Numbered from the stretch's first letter, positions 1 through 14,534 are shown. The stretch is DNA of 64,000 nt from Pseudobdellovibrionaceae bacterium (GCA_019637915.1 JAHBUV010000001.1:1148565-1212564), one strand, 5' to 3'. A program made the numbers and translations. The notes: generated by a model from the letters alone, not told the origin.

Positions 1-2026
1 TGGAGAAAGCGGCCCGCCCCTGACTCAGGCTGCGCACATCCGTCGCGTAACCAAACAGGGTGGCCAGGGGGGCCTCGGCATCAATGATCTGTCCCCCACC
101 CGGCTTGACGTTCATGGAAAGAATCTTGCCGCGGCGGGAGTTCAAATCTCCCACCACATTGCCGACGAACTCGTCGGGGCAGCTGACTTCGAGCTTCATA
201 ATGGGCTCCAGGAGCTCCACGGCGGCCTGCCTGACCGCGTCGCGGAAAGCCAGGGAGGTCGCGGCCTTGAAAGCCATCTCCGTGGAGGCGTCCGGGCGGG
301 TTTCCACTTTGAGTAGAATCCCCTTCACCCCCAGCATGGAGTAGCTGGCCAGAGGACCCACTTCCGCGGCCTCACGGAAGCCGCTCTCCACGGCTTTCAG
401 GAGCTCCGCCGGGAACTCGCGACCCACCGTGACCAGACTCTGGAACTGGATGCCTTCTTGGCGGGAAATCGGCTCAAGACGCAAAGTGACCTTGGCGTAG
501 TGGATTTCCCCGCCGATCTCACGCTCGTAAACGTGCTCGGCCTGCGCGGCAACCGTGATGGTCTCACGGTAACTGACTTGCGGCTTGCCCACGTTCGCCT
601 GCACCTTGTGCTCACGCAGCAGGCGATCGACCAGGATCTCCAGATGCAATTCACCCATCCCCGATAAAAGCATCTGCCCCGTCTCGGGATCCGAACGCAG
701 GCGGCAGGAAGGATCCTCTTTCGTCAGCTTTTCCAGGCCCTGCATCATCTTGTCCTGATCCCCGGACGATTTGGCCTCGACGGCCACGGCGATGACGGGC
801 TCGGGGAACGTGATCGACTCGAGCAGAAGAGGATGAGCGGTTTCACAGAGGGTGTCGCCGGTCGCGGTGAATTTGAGCCCGACCACGGCACCGATATCGC
901 CGGCTTTCAGCGTCTCCACTTCCTCGCGGGAGTTGGCGTGCAACTTCACGAGTTTCTGGATGCGCTCTTTTTTCTGGGTGCGCGGATTCAGCAACTGGGC
1001 GCCGACCTTCACCTGGCCCGAGTAAACGCGGATGTACGTCAAAGTCCCGGCGAAGGGGTCGTTGGCGATCTTGAAAGCCAGGGCGGCGACCGGAGCGTCC
1101 CAGTCGAGCTTGCAGACGATCTCTTTGTCTTCCTTCTCGGGGTGATGGGCGATGATCGGCGGGACATCCAGAGGGGACGGGAGATAATCGACGACCGCGT
1201 CCAGCAAAGGCTGCACGCCCTTGTTCTTGAACGCGGATCCGCACAGGACAGGGAAAACTTTTTTCGCCAGGGTGCCCTGGCGCAAAGCGGTCTTGAGCTC
1301 GGCGATCGTGACCTCTTCGCCGTTCAGGTACTTCTCGAGAAGCGCGTCGTCGAATTCGACGATCCTCTCGATCACTTCCGTGCGGAAACGATCCACCTCG
1401 GACCTCATGTCGGACGGCACCTCGACGACGTCAAACTTTTCGCCTTTATCCTTTTCCTGCCAGACGTAGGCTTTGTTCTCGATGAGATCGACGACGCCGC
1501 GGAAAGAATCCTCCATCCCGATCGGCACCTGAATGGCGATGGGATTGGCGTGCAGTTTGTCGCGGATCGAATGCACGCTCATCACGAAATCGGCGCCCAC
1601 GCGGTCCATTTTATTGATGAAGCAGATGCGGGGCACCTGGTATTTATCGGCCTGCTTCCACACCGTTTCCGATTGCGGTTCGACGCCGTTGACGCCGTCG
1701 AAAACCGCCACGGCCCCGTCGAGAACGCGCAAGGAGCGCTCCACCTCGATGGTGAAGTCCACGTGCCCGGGAGTGTCGATGAGATTGATGCGGTAATCTT
1801 TCCAGAAGCACATCGTCGCCGCCGATGTGATGGTGATCCCCCGCTCCTGCTCTTGCACCATCCAGTCCATGACCGTGTCACCGTCATGAACCTCGCCGAT
1901 TTTGTGGGAGCGGCCCGTGTAATAGAGAATGCGCTCGGACGTGGTGGTTTTACCGGCGTCGATGTGGGCCATGATGCCGATGTTGCGGGTGAATTTCAGA
2001 TCGGAGATTTGCTTCGGTTCTTTCAC
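1..2026 (-). CDS. fusA: Elongation factor G, 3' end outside window
   Basis: This is the translocation GTPase of the ribosome, acting in the cytoplasm. The start is a GTG at 2026 preceded by AAGGTG at proper spacing. The first residues read [19 protein letters not shown], then the P-loop AHIDAGKT at residues 20-27. The switch region QERGITI and the DTPGHVDF and NKMD motifs follow in one open frame. The last visible residues ([20 protein letters not shown]) belong to domain V. About 675 codons are visible against a usual 690-700, so only some 20 residues are missing. The gene lies downstream of rpsL and rpsG, as in the str operon, but a small secreted-protein gene and two terminator-like hairpins stand between it and rpsG. 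It may therefore have its own promoter, which I could not identify. No damage is seen. Confidence 0.97.
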   Translation of the reverse strand, partial: MKEPKQISDLKFTRNIGIMAHIDAGKTTTSERILYYTGRSHKIGEVHDGDTVMDWMVQEQERGITITSAATMCFWKDYRINLIDTPGHVDFTIEVERSLRVLDGAVAVFDGVNGVEPQSETVWKQADKYQVPRICFINKMDRVGADFVMSVHSIRDKLHANPIAIQVPIGMEDSFRGVVDLIENKAYVWQEKDKGEKFDVVEVPSDMRSEVDRFRTEVIERIVEFDDALLEKYLNGEEVTIAELKTALRQGTLAKKVFPVLCGSAFKNKGVQPLLDAVVDYLPSPLDVPPIIAHHPEKEDKEIVCKLDWDAPVAALAFKIANDPFAGTLTYIRVYSGQVKVGAQLLNPRTQKKERIQKLVKLHANSREEVETLKAGDIGAVVGLKFTATGDTLCETAHPLLLESITFPEPVIAVAVEAKSSGDQDKMMQGLEKLTKEDPSCRLRSDPETGQMLLSGMGELHLEILVDRLLREHKVQANVGKPQVSYRETITVAAQAEHVYEREIGGEIHYAKVTLRLEPISRQEGIQFQSLVTVGREFPAELLKAVESGFREAAEVGPLASYSMLGVKGILLKVETRPDASTEMAFKAATSLAFRDAVRQAAVELLEPIMKLEVSCPDEFVGNVVGDLNSRRGKILSMNVKPGGGQIIDAEAPLATLFGYATDVRSLSQGRAAFS

Positions 2027-2078
2027 CGGATCACCTTATCAGGATGCCGGAAAAAGGCCAACCCCTGCGGCGCGAATC

Positions 2079-2106
2079 AAAACCCCGGGCCACGAACGGT
2101 CCGGGG
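2079..2106 (-). terminator. Terminator-like hairpin before fusA
   Basis: Read on the minus strand, CCCCGGACC and GGCCCGGGG pair (eight pairs and one mismatch) around a 6-nt loop, followed by four T. It lies just after the small secreted-protein gene and about 50 nt before the fusA start. The T run is short, so termination may be partial. Confidence 0.5.
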
Positions 2107-2118
2107 CAAAAAAAAGAA

Positions 2119-2442
2119 TCAGAGCTGACGGCAAAGAGCGGCCAGGCCCTTTTCAACGTTCAAAAGCAGCACCTGGGTGCCATTGCCATTCGCGACCTGG
2201 GTCACCGCTTTCGTCTTTTGATCGTAGAAACCCAAGGTCATGCCCTCCCCACTCACCGAGGCGAACACCATCAGGTCATTCGTTTGATGAAGGATGACCG
2301 CGTCACCCGTGGCCTCGACGTCCTGATTGGCCACAACGCGGCTGTAGTTGCCCGCGGCATCCCTTTCAGCAACCAGGCAATTGGACTTCGCCAGAGCAAC
2401 CGCACTCATCGTCATCATGGCGGCAAAAACGAGAACTTTCAT
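2119..2442 (-). CDS. Small secreted protein of unknown function
   Basis: A 107-residue protein with a clear Sec signal peptide, MKVLVFAAMMTMSAVALA, probably cleaved after residue 18. The mature part is about 89 residues and predicted to be beta-rich. It holds two cysteines, C22 and C104, that could form a disulfide. The ATG at 2442 has GGAGGG at good spacing; a longer reading frame upstream lacks both an SD and a signal-peptide start. I do not recognise the family. The position is odd: it lies between rpsG and fusA, inside what is normally the str operon, and is bounded on both sides by terminator-like hairpins. This suggests an independent transcription unit inserted into the ribosomal block. 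A periplasmic or surface role is inferred only from the signal peptide. Confidence 0.75.
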   Translation of the reverse strand: MKVLVFAAMMTMSAVALAKSNCLVAERDAAGNYSRVVANQDVEATGDAVILHQTNDLMVFASVSGEGMTLGFYDQKTKAVTQVANGNGTQVLLLNVEKGLAALCRQL

Positions 2443-2529
2443 GAACCCTCCTTGATTGGGAGGAACCAGCTCATCAAGCCAGGGCGGTGAAAACAAGAAG
2501 TTCCCGGCGGATTTCGCAAGGCAGAAATG

Positions 2530-2555
2530 AAAAAGCCCTCTTCCGAGGGCTTTTT
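2530..2555 (-). terminator. Rho-independent terminator after rpsG
   Basis: AAAAAGCCCTC and GAGGGCTTTTT pair around a TTCC loop, giving an 11-bp stem with A and T tails. It starts 25 nt after the rpsG stop codon and would work in either direction. It separates rpsL-rpsG from the downstream secreted-protein gene and fusA. Confidence 0.9.
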
Positions 2556-2580
2556 CAAAAAAACTTTGAACCGTCTTCTC

Positions 2581-3054
2581 TTACCAGTTGTAGTGAGAGA
2601 AAGCCTTGTTGGCTTCAGCCATCTTGTGAACGTCTTCACGTTTTTTGATGGAGTTGCCGCGGTTGTTGTAAGCATCGATGAGCTCACCAGCCAGGCGCTT
2701 GGCGTAATCTTTCTCCCCGCGCTCGCGGCTGTATTCCACCAACCAACGCATAGCCAAGGACAGGCGGCGCGTGGGACGGACATCCGTGGGAACCTGATAA
2801 GTGGCACCACCCACGCGGCGCGAACGCACTTCGATGGAGGGCTTCACGTTTTCCAGGGCCTTTTTCATCACGGCGATCGGTTCTTCGCCAGGGACTTTGG
2901 CTTTGATTTCCTCGAGAGCACCGTAGAACAGCTTTTGAGCCGTGGCTTTGGCGCCCGAGTACATCATTTTGTTCACGAACTTGGCGACGATGATGTCTTT
3001 GAAAACCGGGTCCGGGATGATTTCGCGCTTGAGTGTCTTACGACGACGAGACAT
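2581..3054 (-). CDS. rpsG: 30S ribosomal protein S7
   Basis: S7 nucleates assembly of the 16S rRNA 3' domain and lines the E site. The protein is 157 residues, the usual length, and starts [12 protein letters not shown]. It carries the family blocks [24 protein letters not shown] and [13 protein letters not shown]. The ATG at 3054 has GAGGAAG upstream, and the gene follows rpsL by 13 nt, so the two are co-transcribed. A strong terminator lies directly after it. In other bacteria S7 represses the str operon through the rpsL-rpsG spacer; the spacer here looks too short for the E. coli-type structure. Confidence 0.97.
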   Translation of the reverse strand: MSRRRKTLKREIIPDPVFKDIIVAKFVNKMMYSGAKATAQKLFYGALEEIKAKVPGEEPIAVMKKALENVKPSIEVRSRRVGGATYQVPTDVRPTRRLSLAMRWLVEYSRERGEKDYAKRLAGELIDAYNNRGNSIKKREDVHKMAEANKAFSHYNW

Positions 3055-3067
3055 GGATCTTCCTCAC

Positions 3068-3442
3068 TTATTTCTTAGGTTTTTTGGCGCCGTATTTCGA
3101 GCGGCTGCGCAGACGACCGTTCACGCCCTGAAGATCCAGGACACCGCGGACGATGTGGTAACGAACACCCGGCAAGTCTTTCACACGGCCGCCGCGAATC
3201 AGAACAACGGAGTGCTCTTGCAGGTTGTGGCCGATGCCCGGAATGTAAGAGATGACTTCAAAACCGTTGGACAAGCGGACTTTCGCCACTTTACGGAGAG
3301 CCGAGTTCGGCTTCTTCGGGGTCGTCGTGTACACGCGGGTGCAAACACCGCGGCGCTGAGGACAACCCGCCAAAGCAGGCGATTTCGTTTGGTTTTTTTG
3401 AACACTGCGCTCACGTTTGATGAGCTGGTTAATTGTCGGCAC
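3068..3442 (-). CDS. rpsL: 30S ribosomal protein S12
   Basis: S12 sits at the decoding centre and controls accuracy. The 124-residue protein shows [17 protein letters not shown] and [21 protein letters not shown]. The two lysines at which streptomycin-resistance mutations usually occur (in TPKKPN and RVKDLPG) are both present as lysine, so the allele looks wild type. The start is GTG at 3442 with AGGGG upstream. The gene is first in a short transcription unit with rpsG, behind the promoter at 3492-3520. The roughly 40-nt leader contains a weak GATCT/AGATC hairpin (3470-3482) followed by a T run. Confidence 0.97.
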   Translation of the reverse strand: MPTINQLIKRERSVQKNQTKSPALAGCPQRRGVCTRVYTTTPKKPNSALRKVAKVRLSNGFEVISYIPGIGHNLQEHSVVLIRGGRVKDLPGVRYHIVRGVLDLQGVNGRLRSRSKYGAKKPKK

Positions 3443-3491
3443 TTGGTACCCCTAAAATATAAAAAACCTGATCTTTGAGATCGGACGCTGG

Positions 3492-3520
3492 AAACTAGCC
3501 ACTTCCAGCGCCCCGGTCAA
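3492..3520 (-). promoter_or_regulatory. Sigma-70-type promoter for rpsL-rpsG
   Basis: On the minus strand, TTGACC (3520-3515), a 17-nt spacer and TAGTTT (3497-3492) lie between rpoC and rpsL. The -10 box falls in the loop edge of an inverted repeat, CGCTGGAA/TTCCAGCG (3486-3510), which may also act as the end of the rpoC transcript. This is a sequence match only. Confidence 0.6.
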
Positions 3521-3538
3521 GTTGAATGTTTTTCTTCT

Positions 3539-6500
3539 CTAGCCTTGCGGAGCGGGAGCGGCCCCAAAACCCGGCAGGGACACGAAAGAGGTCTCTTCGT
3601 CCTCTTTCACGACCACTTTCCAGCGTTTATAGGAGGTCAAACCCGTTCCGGCGGGGATCAAACGACCCATGATAATATTTTCTTTCAAGCCACGCAGATG
3701 GTCGGTGCGGGAATTGATCGCCGCTTCCGTGAGGACCTTGGTGGTCTCCTGGAAGGAGGCGGCCGAAATCCAGCTGTCCGTGCTCAAGGAAACCTTGGTG
3801 ATCCCCAACAGGAGAGGCTTGCCGTTGGCCGGCTGACCGCCCTCTTGAATCACGCGTTTGTTCTCTTGATCGAAAGCGTAACGCTCGACCTGCTCGCCCG
3901 ACAGGAAGCGGGTGTCTCCGGAATCGGAGATTTCCACTTTCCGCAGCATCTGGCGAACGATGGTTTCAATGTGCTTGTCGTTGATGCCCACGCCCTGCAG
4001 ACGATACACCTCTTGGATTTCGTTGGTCAGGTAGGCCGCCAGGGCCTTGTGACCGAGAACCGCGAGAACATCGTGCGGGTTGGTGGGACCATCCACGAGG
4101 GAGTCCCCGGCCTTCACGAATTCGCCCTCGCGGACGACGACGTGCTTGCCTTTGGGAATCAGGTACTCGCGCTGTTCGCCCACTTCCGGAGTGACGATCA
4201 CGCGCTGCTTGCCCTTCACGTCCTTGCCGAAGGTCACGTAACCGTCGATTTCGGAGATGATGGCGGCCTCTTTCGGCTTGCGGGCTTCGAACAACTCGGC
4301 GACGCGCGGGAGACCCCCGGTGATGTCGCGGGTTTTCGAGGCTTCGCGGTGCATTTTGGCGATCACGTCGCCGGCGTGCACGTCCTGGCCGTCCTGAACC
4401 AGCAGCTGGGCGCCGACCGGGATCAGGTAACGGGCCGGGATGTCGCGTCCGGGAAGATTCAACGGCTTGCCGTTGCCATCCACCAGGTAAACCGTGGGTT
4501 TCACTTCGGAGGATTTCGACTCGGTGATCACTTTCGTCGCGAAGCCCGTCACCGCGTCCACTTGTTCGGACATGGTCGAGCCTTCTTCGATGTCATGATA
4601 CTGCGTCTTCGCCGAGACTTCCGAGATGATCGGGTTGGAATAAGGATCCCACTCGGCGACGTTGGCGCCCTTGGCCACCTTTTCGCCCTCTTTCATGTTC
4701 AAAACGGCGCCGTAAACGAGCTTGAAGTTCTCGCGCTCGCGGCCGGTTTCGTCGACCACCACGGCCTCACCGTTCCGGTTCATGACCGTCAGTTTGCCTT
4801 GGCGGTTCACCACGTAGTGAACGTTCTTGAGTTTCAAGGTCCCGTCGTAACGGGACGTGTGCACGGACTGTTCGACCGCGCGGGAGGCCGCACCACCCAA
4901 GTGGAAGGTCCGCATGGTCAGCTGCGTGCCGGGCTCACCGATCGACTGGGCGGCGATGATACCGACCGCTTCGCCGAGGTTGACCGTGGCGCCGCGGGAC
5001 AGATCGCGGCCATAGCACTTCACGCACACGCCGCGACCGCTTTCGCAGGTCAGAGCGGAGCGGATCATGACTTTGTCCACACCGGCGTCGTCGATGACTT
5101 TGAGGTGCTGTTCCATGATCTCGTCACCGGCCTTCACCAGCACCTGGCCGCTCACCGGATGGGTGATGTCGTTCAGGGCCGTGCGGCCGAGGATGCGATC
5201 GCTCAACGGCTGGATGATCTCGCCGCCCTCGAGGAGGGGCGTGACTTCAAGGCCGTCTCGCGTGCCGCAATCGGTTTCGCTGACGACGACGTCCTGGGCG
5301 ACGTCCACCAGACGACGGGTCAGGTAACCGGAGTTGGCGGTTTTCAGCGCCGTGTCCGCGAGACCTTTCCGCGCGCCGTGCGTGGAGATGAAGTATTGCA
5401 AAACGGTCAGACCTTCGCGGAAGTTCGCGGTGATCGGCGTTTCGATGATCTCACCGGACGGCTTGGCCATCAGACCGCGCATGGCGCACAGCTGGCGCAG
5501 CTGGTTGACGGAACCCCGGGCGCCGGAGTCGGCCATCACGTAGATCGGGTTGAAGCTGGGGCCGACGACTTCTTTGCCGTCGACGACGAACTTCTGCTTC
5601 TCGATGTTGTTCATCATCTCTTTGGCGAGCTTGTCGGAAGTCTGGGCCCAGATGTCGACCACTTTGTTGTAGCGCTCACCCTCGGTGATCAGACCTTCAT
5701 CGTACTGCTGCTGGATCTCGGTGATCTGTTTTTCGGCGTCCTGGATCATGGCGCCTTTGGAGGCGGGAATGATCATGTCGTCCGAGCAGATGGAGATACC
5801 GGCCTGGGTCGAGTACTTGAAGCCCAAGGTCATGATGTTGTCCGCGAGCAGGCAGCACGCTTTGGCGCCGGCGATGCGGAAGGTTTTATCGATCAGGTTG
5901 GCGATCGATTTTTTGTTCATGACGATGTTCACTTCGGAGAACGGCACTTCGCGGGGCACGACGGAAGAGAGGATCGAACGGCCCACCGAGGTGTCCTCGA
6001 GTTTGCCGTTGATGCGCACTTTACAGGCGGCCTGCAGGTCGACGATGCCGGTTTCGTAAGCGTAAACCGCTTCGTCCATCGACTGGAACACCTTGCCGGT
6101 ACCACGGGCGCCCGGGCGGATGCGGGTCATCCAGTAGAGACCCAGCACCACGTCCTGGGACGGGTTGATGATCGGTTTGCCGTTGGCGGGGCTCAGGATG
6201 TTGTTGGTCGACATCATGAGCACGCGGGCTTCGACCTGCGCCTCGATGGAGAGGGGCACGTGAACAGCCATCTGGTCACCGTCGAAGTCGGCGTTGAAAG
6301 CCGTGCAGACGAGCGGGTGCAGCTGGATGGCCTTCCCTTCGTGGAGGACGGGCTCGAAAGCCTGGATCCCCAGACGGTGCAGGGTCGGAGCGCGGTTCAG
6401 CATGACCGGATGCTCTTTCACCACGTCGGCGAGGATGTCCCACACTTCCACCATTTCGGAATCAACGGCGCGTTTGGCCTGTTTGATCGTGGTGGCGAGG

Positions 6501-7666
6501 CCTTTTTCCTCGAGTTTGTTGTACACGAAGGGTTTGAACAGCTCGAGAGCCATTTTCTTCGGGAGACCGCACTGATGCAGCTTCAGGTTCGGACCGACGA
6601 CGATGACGGAACGACCGGAGTAGTCGACGCGCTTACCGAGAAGGTTCTGACGGAAGCGGCCGTGTTTCCCTTTGAGCATGTCGGACAAGGAGCGCAGCGG
6701 TCGCTTGTTCGGACCGGTGAAGGTCTTGCCGCGGCGACCGTTGTCGAGCAGAGCGTCGACGGCCTCTTGCAGCATCCGTTTTTCGTTGCGGATGATGATG
6801 TCCGGGGCGTTCAGCTCCTGCAGGCGCTTCAAACGGTTGTTCCGGTTGATGACGCGACGGTAGAGGTCGTTCAGGTCGGAGGTCGCGAAGCGGCCGCCGT
6901 CCAGGGGCACCAACGGACGCAGGTCCGGAGGCAGCACCGGCAGGGACTCGAGCATCATCCACTCGGGACGGTTCGAGGAACCTTTGAACGCCTCGACGAC
7001 GCGCAAACGCTTCGTGAGTTTTTTGATCTGGGCTTCGGACTTCGTCTCGCGGATGTCCAAGCGCAGTTTTTTGGAAAGGTATTCCGGGTCGATCTTGCGG
7101 AGCATGTCGCGGACCGCTTCGCCGCCCATGCCGGCTTTGAAATTCGGACCGTAGTCGTTCAAAGCGGCCTGGTAGGCCTCTTCGGAGAGGATCTGGCCCT
7201 CTTCAAGCTTCGTGTCCATGGGATCGATCACCACGTAGGCTTCGCAATACAGAACCTTTTCCACGTCTTTCAGGGAAAGGTTCAGCAGGTTGCCGATGCG
7301 GCTCGGGAGCGAGCGCAGGAACCAGATGTGGGCCACGGGCGTGGCGAGCTCGATGTGACCGAGACGTTCCCGGCGCACTTTCGATTGCGTGACTTCGACG
7401 CCGCACTTCTCGCAGATCACTCCGCGGTACTTCATCCGCTTGTATTTGCCGCACAGACATTCGTAGTCCTTGATGGGACCGAAAATCTTGGCGCAGAACA
7501 GACCGTCGCGCTCCGGCTTGAACGTCCGGTAGTTGATGGTCTCGGGTTTCTTCACTTCGCCGTGCGACCACTCGCGGATCATCTCCGGAGAGGCCAAAGA
7601 CAGGCGAACGGCATCGAATGACAGCGGATCCTTCGGCTTATCGAAAAAATTAAGAAGGTCTCTCAA
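3539..7666 (-). CDS. rpoC: RNA polymerase beta' subunit
   Basis: Catalytic subunit of RNA polymerase, 1375 residues (E. coli 1407). The N-terminal zinc ribbon is [20 protein letters not shown] near residues 70-90. The catalytic magnesium loop NADFDGDQM lies near residue 460. The second zinc site is [13 protein letters not shown], followed by the trigger-loop region [18 protein letters not shown]. The start is TTG at 7666, with GAGGTG 4 nt upstream, giving [14 protein letters not shown]. The gene follows rpoB by 54 nt and belongs to the same transcript. No large lineage-specific insert is obvious at this length. Confidence 0.98.
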   Translation of the reverse strand: MRDLLNFFDKPKDPLSFDAVRLSLASPEMIREWSHGEVKKPETINYRTFKPERDGLFCAKIFGPIKDYECLCGKYKRMKYRGVICEKCGVEVTQSKVRRERLGHIELATPVAHIWFLRSLPSRIGNLLNLSLKDVEKVLYCEAYVVIDPMDTKLEEGQILSEEAYQAALNDYGPNFKAGMGGEAVRDMLRKIDPEYLSKKLRLDIRETKSEAQIKKLTKRLRVVEAFKGSSNRPEWMMLESLPVLPPDLRPLVPLDGGRFATSDLNDLYRRVINRNNRLKRLQELNAPDIIIRNEKRMLQEAVDALLDNGRRGKTFTGPNKRPLRSLSDMLKGKHGRFRQNLLGKRVDYSGRSVIVVGPNLKLHQCGLPKKMALELFKPFVYNKLEEKGLATTIKQAKRAVDSEMVEVWDILADVVKEHPVMLNRAPTLHRLGIQAFEPVLHEGKAIQLHPLVCTAFNADFDGDQMAVHVPLSIEAQVEARVLMMSTNNILSPANGKPIINPSQDVVLGLYWMTRIRPGARGTGKVFQSMDEAVYAYETGIVDLQAACKVRINGKLEDTSVGRSILSSVVPREVPFSEVNIVMNKKSIANLIDKTFRIAGAKACCLLADNIMTLGFKYSTQAGISICSDDMIIPASKGAMIQDAEKQITEIQQQYDEGLITEGERYNKVVDIWAQTSDKLAKEMMNNIEKQKFVVDGKEVVGPSFNPIYVMADSGARGSVNQLRQLCAMRGLMAKPSGEIIETPITANFREGLTVLQYFISTHGARKGLADTALKTANSGYLTRRLVDVAQDVVVSETDCGTRDGLEVTPLLEGGEIIQPLSDRILGRTALNDITHPVSGQVLVKAGDEIMEQHLKVIDDAGVDKVMIRSALTCESGRGVCVKCYGRDLSRGATVNLGEAVGIIAAQSIGEPGTQLTMRTFHLGGAASRAVEQSVHTSRYDGTLKLKNVHYVVNRQGKLTVMNRNGEAVVVDETGRERENFKLVYGAVLNMKEGEKVAKGANVAEWDPYSNPIISEVSAKTQYHDIEEGSTMSEQVDAVTGFATKVITESKSSEVKPTVYLVDGNGKPLNLPGRDIPARYLIPVGAQLLVQDGQDVHAGDVIAKMHREASKTRDITGGLPRVAELFEARKPKEAAIISEIDGYVTFGKDVKGKQRVIVTPEVGEQREYLIPKGKHVVVREGEFVKAGDSLVDGPTNPHDVLAVLGHKALAAYLTNEIQEVYRLQGVGINDKHIETIVRQMLRKVEISDSGDTRFLSGEQVERYAFDQENKRVIQEGGQPANGKPLLLGITKVSLSTDSWISAASFQETTKVLTEAAINSRTDHLRGLKENIIMGRLIPAGTGLTSYKRWKVVVKEDEETSFVSLPGFGAAPAPQG

Positions 7667-7720
7667 ACTTCACCTCTTTAAAATGAATCAAATCCTTAAA
7701 AAAACAATCCCCAAAAAACC

Positions 7721-11929
<4,209 letters not shown>

Positions 11930-12073
11930 CTTTCTCCTCAGAATCCTTCCGCGCCTGTCGAGGCGGAGAAGGGATGACTGACCCCAAGCAATTCAACTGC
12001 TTCAGGCTGGAACCTCACTTCGGGGGGAGTTCCTCAGACCCACATTGGAATTTGAACGTGGAAATGCAGTGGC

Positions 12074-12103
12074 AATCTAGCAGAGGCGGCGCTTCAAAAG
12101 CAA
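12074..12103 (-). promoter_or_regulatory. Promoter candidate for rpoBC
   Basis: TTGCTT (12103-12098), an 18-nt spacer and TAGATT (12079-12074) lie in the 274-nt stretch between the rplL terminator and rpoB. The resulting leader of about 135 nt (11930-12067) holds several GC-rich self-complementary stretches but no recognised riboswitch. I see no ORF in this stretch. Confidence 0.6.
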
Positions 12104-12203
12104 GCGATTAGGCAAGAGCCATGCCAACTCGGTCAGACCGGCACTTTATTCCAAGAAAATCGGGACAAATCATGACCTCTTCACTCCGTGGCTCAGAGGC
12201 ACA

Positions 12204-12245
12204 TAAAAAAATAACGCACCGACCCATAAGGATCGGTGCGTTATT
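12204..12245 (-). terminator. Rho-independent terminator after rplL
   Basis: On the minus strand, AATAACGCACCGA pairs with TCGGTGCGTTATT (13 bp) and is followed by a run of seven T. It starts about 10 nt after the rplL stop. In E. coli the rplL-rpoB gap carries an attenuator; this one looks strong. Confidence 0.9.
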
Positions 12246-12255
12246 GTGCAAAGTC

Positions 12256-12624
12256 CTACTTTACTTGGACTTTAGCGCCAGCAGCTTCGAGCTGCTTTTT
12301 GATTTTCTCAGCGTCTTCTTTGGTCGCGCCTTCTTTAACCGGTTTGTTGCCGGCTTCGACGAGAGCTTTCGCTTCGGCGAGACCGAGGCCGGTGATGGCA
12401 CGGACTTCTTTGATGACGTTGATTTTGCTCGCACCACCATCCACCAGGATGATGTCGAACTGGGTTTTTTCTTCCACGGGGGCGCCAGCGGCGCCACCAG
12501 CGGCGGCAACAGGAGCGGCGGCGGAAACGCCCCACTTCTCTTCAAGCAGTTTCACCAGTTCGGCGATTTCCAGAACCGTTTTATTCGACAGCGCGTCAAC
12601 GAGCTGTTCATTGGTCAAAGACAT
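12256..12624 (-). CDS. rplL: 50S ribosomal protein L7/L12
   Basis: Stalk protein that recruits translation GTPases to the ribosome. The 122-residue protein starts [17 protein letters not shown], has the Ala/Gly/Pro-rich hinge at about residues 35-50 and the C-terminal factor-binding domain with [20 protein letters not shown]. The ATG at 12624 has GGAGG five bases upstream; an in-frame ATG four codons earlier overlaps that SD and is less likely. It follows rplJ by 41 nt and is the last gene before a strong terminator. Confidence 0.97.
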   Translation of the reverse strand: MSLTNEQLVDALSNKTVLEIAELVKLLEEKWGVSAAAPVAAAGGAAGAPVEEKTQFDIILVDGGASKINVIKEVRAITGLGLAEAKALVEAGNKPVKEGATKEDAEKIKKQLEAAGAKVQVK

Positions 12625-12665
12625 GTAATCCTCCAAAAATTCTAAAATTCAAAAAAAAGCCAGTC

Positions 12666-13187
12666 TTAAGCTTGAGCGGGAGCGGCTTCGGTTCCCCCAC
12701 CCTGTTTCTTGGCGTATTCGTTCAAGCAGCGAGCCAGCGCGGAGCCGGGCCCTTGAAGCATGCCAAGGAACATCGCACGCATTTCGTTTTTGCCAGGCAA
12801 CGTCCCCAAGAATTTAACCTTGGCTTCGTCGAGCGCTTCGCCGTCCATCATCCCGGTTTTGATTTGCAGGACTTCAACGTCCTTCGCGAAATCAACCAGA
12901 ACTTTGGCCGTCGCATTGACCTCACCGTACGAGAAAACAATGGCGTTCGTCCCTCTCATCGTGGACGAAAACGCTTTCTCGACATTCGGGTGGTCTTTGA
13001 ACGCGCGCTTGGCCAGCGTGTTCCGCACAACCTTCATCTCCGACTCGGATTGATTGAGCTTTTTACGAAGATTCGTAACTTGCTCAACCTTCATCCCTTT
13101 GAAGTCGACGATGAAAGCGCCGCGGGCTTTGGCGATTTGTTCGCCGAGAGCTTTGACCTGCTGTTCTTTGTCAGCGCGAGTGATCAT
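12666..13187 (-). CDS. rplJ: 50S ribosomal protein L10
   Basis: Base of the L7/L12 stalk, binding 23S rRNA and several L12 dimers. It has 173 residues from [18 protein letters not shown]. It shows the family block [20 protein letters not shown] and a C-terminal helix ending in [11 protein letters not shown]. The ATG at 13187 is preceded by AGGAGG. An upstream in-frame extension runs through the leader RNA and is not used. The long structured leader suggests autoregulation by L10-L12. Confidence 0.97.
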   Translation of the reverse strand: MITRADKEQQVKALGEQIAKARGAFIVDFKGMKVEQVTNLRKKLNQSESEMKVVRNTLAKRAFKDHPNVEKAFSSTMRGTNAIVFSYGEVNATAKVLVDFAKDVEVLQIKTGMMDGEALDEAKVKFLGTLPGKNEMRAMFLGMLQGPGSALARCLNEYAKKQGGGTEAAPAQA

Positions 13188-13207
13188 TTGCGGACCTCCT
13201 TTCGTTT

Positions 13208-13290
13208 GGATTTCCTGCGAGTCAGCTTGGAGGAGGTTCCCTGCATGGAAATCCTCTTGCCCATCTAACCTGGCGCCCCTCGGAAGGGGC
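13208..13290 (-). ncRNA. Candidate L10 leader (autoregulatory mRNA structure)
   Basis: The 160-nt rplA-rplJ spacer folds on the minus strand into an 8-bp perfect stem, GGATTTCC (13254-13247) with GGAAATCC (13215-13208). It encloses purine-rich internal bases, just before the rplJ SD. A second hairpin, GCCCCT/AGGGGC with a four-base loop (13275-13290), lies upstream of it. The position and closing stem match the ribosomal L10-leader family; the assignment to that family is inference. Confidence 0.5.
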
Positions 13291-13347
13291 ATTACACGCA
13301 CAACAGCGAACCGGGTGTCTCTGATCGCAAGGGTAAAAAATTAAAAA

Positions 13348-14049
13348 CTAATTCGCACCCGTGGCCTGAGCTTCGTTCACATCGAGAGCGATGCCGGGAC
13401 CCATGGTCGACGACACGGTGATGGAGCGAAGGTACTGACCTTTCGAGCTCGAGGGCTTGGCTTTCACGACGGCGCCCAGAAGAACATTGAAGTTCTCGAG
13501 GAGCTTCGTGGAACCCATCGACTTCTTGCCGATCCCGGCGTGCAGAATGCCCGCCTTGTCGACGCGGAAATCGAGTTTCCCTTTTTTCTCGGCCGTCACG
13601 GCGTCACCGACGTTCATCGTGACCGTGCCGACTTTCGGGTTCGGCATCAGACCACGCGGGCCGAGGATTTTCGCGACTTTCGAGACCGTGCCCATCATGT
13701 CGGGGGTAGCGATCGCTTTGTCGAAATCGAGCCAGCCACCCTGGATCTTTTCGACCAGGTCGTCCGCGCCGACGTAATCCGCGCCAGCGTTTTTCGCTTC
13801 GGCTTCTTTCGGGCCTTTGGCGAAAACAACCACGCGCACGGTTTTACCGAGGCCGTTCGGAAGGGCGATGGCGCCGCGGACTTGCTGATCCGATTGTTTC
13901 GGATCGATGCCGAGACGGAAAGCCACATCGACGGTTTCGTCGAACTTGGCGGGAGCCACATCAACGACGAGATTGAACGCGTCGGCGATGGTGTAACGTT
14001 TCTTGCTATCAACTTTGGCCGAAGCGGCCTTAAATTTTTTGCCAGCCAT
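13348..14049 (-). CDS. rplA: 50S ribosomal protein L1
   Basis: L1 forms the mobile stalk that helps release E-site tRNA and in many bacteria represses its own operon. The 233-residue protein is of normal length. It carries [25 protein letters not shown] and ends with a strand of the type [13 protein letters not shown]. The start at 14049 follows rplK by 14 nt, so the pair is co-translated. A candidate L1 target hairpin lies in the rplK leader. Confidence 0.97.
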   Translation of the reverse strand: MAGKKFKAASAKVDSKKRYTIADAFNLVVDVAPAKFDETVDVAFRLGIDPKQSDQQVRGAIALPNGLGKTVRVVVFAKGPKEAEAKNAGADYVGADDLVEKIQGGWLDFDKAIATPDMMGTVSKVAKILGPRGLMPNPKVGTVTMNVGDAVTAEKKGKLDFRVDKAGILHAGIGKKSMGSTKLLENFNVLLGAVVKAKPSSSKGQYLRSITVSSTMGPGIALDVNEAQATGAN

Positions 14050-14063
14050 GATTCACCTCTCGC

Positions 14064-14489
14064 CTATTCCTGGACTTCAAGGCCCATGGACTTGGCGGTC
14101 CCGGCGACTTGCGACATTGCGGATTCCACTTTCAAGCAGTTCAGATCCGGCAACTTGGTCGTCGCGATCTGCTTGATTTGGTCCATTTTGACTTTTCCGA
14201 CCTTGTCTTTTTGCGGCATTTTCGAGCCGGATTCGATCTTCACGGCTTTTTTCAGCAGACTCGACACGGGCGGCGTCTTGGTGATGAACGTGAACGAACG
14301 GTCCTGATAAACAGTGATGATGATCGGAATGATATCATCGCCCAGCTTTTGCGTGCGGGCATTGAACTGCTTACAGAACTCCATGATGTTCACGCCATGT
14401 TGACCGAGCGCCGGTCCAACGGGAGGAGCCGGATTGGCTTTCCCTGCCGGAATCTGCAACTTGATCATGCCAGTTACTTTTTTGGCCAT
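14064..14489 (-). CDS. rplK: 50S ribosomal protein L11
   Basis: L11 binds the GTPase-associated centre of 23S rRNA and is needed for RelA activation. It has 141 residues with the N-terminal proline block [27 protein letters not shown] and the C-terminal rRNA-binding domain ending [12 protein letters not shown]. The ATG at 14489 has GGGAG upstream. It is separated from nusG by a 105-nt leader with a perfect hairpin, suggesting regulation at this point. Confidence 0.97.
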   Translation of the reverse strand: MAKKVTGMIKLQIPAGKANPAPPVGPALGQHGVNIMEFCKQFNARTQKLGDDIIPIIITVYQDRSFTFITKTPPVSSLLKKAVKIESGSKMPQKDKVGKVKMDQIKQIATTKLPDLNCLKVESAMSQVAGTAKSMGLEVQE

Positions 14490-14511
14490 GGTTGCGATCT
14501 CCCACTTCAGT

Positions 14512-14534
14512 CTTTCGAGGCGTTATCTCGAAAG
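14512..14534 (-). promoter_or_regulatory. Leader hairpin before rplK (possible L1 target)
   Basis: CTTTCGAG and CTCGAAAG pair perfectly around a 7-nt loop, about 20 nt upstream of the rplK start. L1 in other bacteria represses rplKA by binding such a leader. Whether this stem carries the L1 internal-loop signature is not clear. Confidence 0.4.

Noticed and set aside
833-2128. 431-codon plus-strand frame over fusA
   Set aside because: EF-G on the minus strand is unmistakable; this frame is its shadow.
3545-7621. 1358-codon open frame on the plus strand, antisense to rpoC
   Set aside because: It mirrors the rpoC codons exactly, and its product is a low-complexity D/H/V/R-rich chain with no family signature. 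High GC codon bias leaves the opposite strand open.
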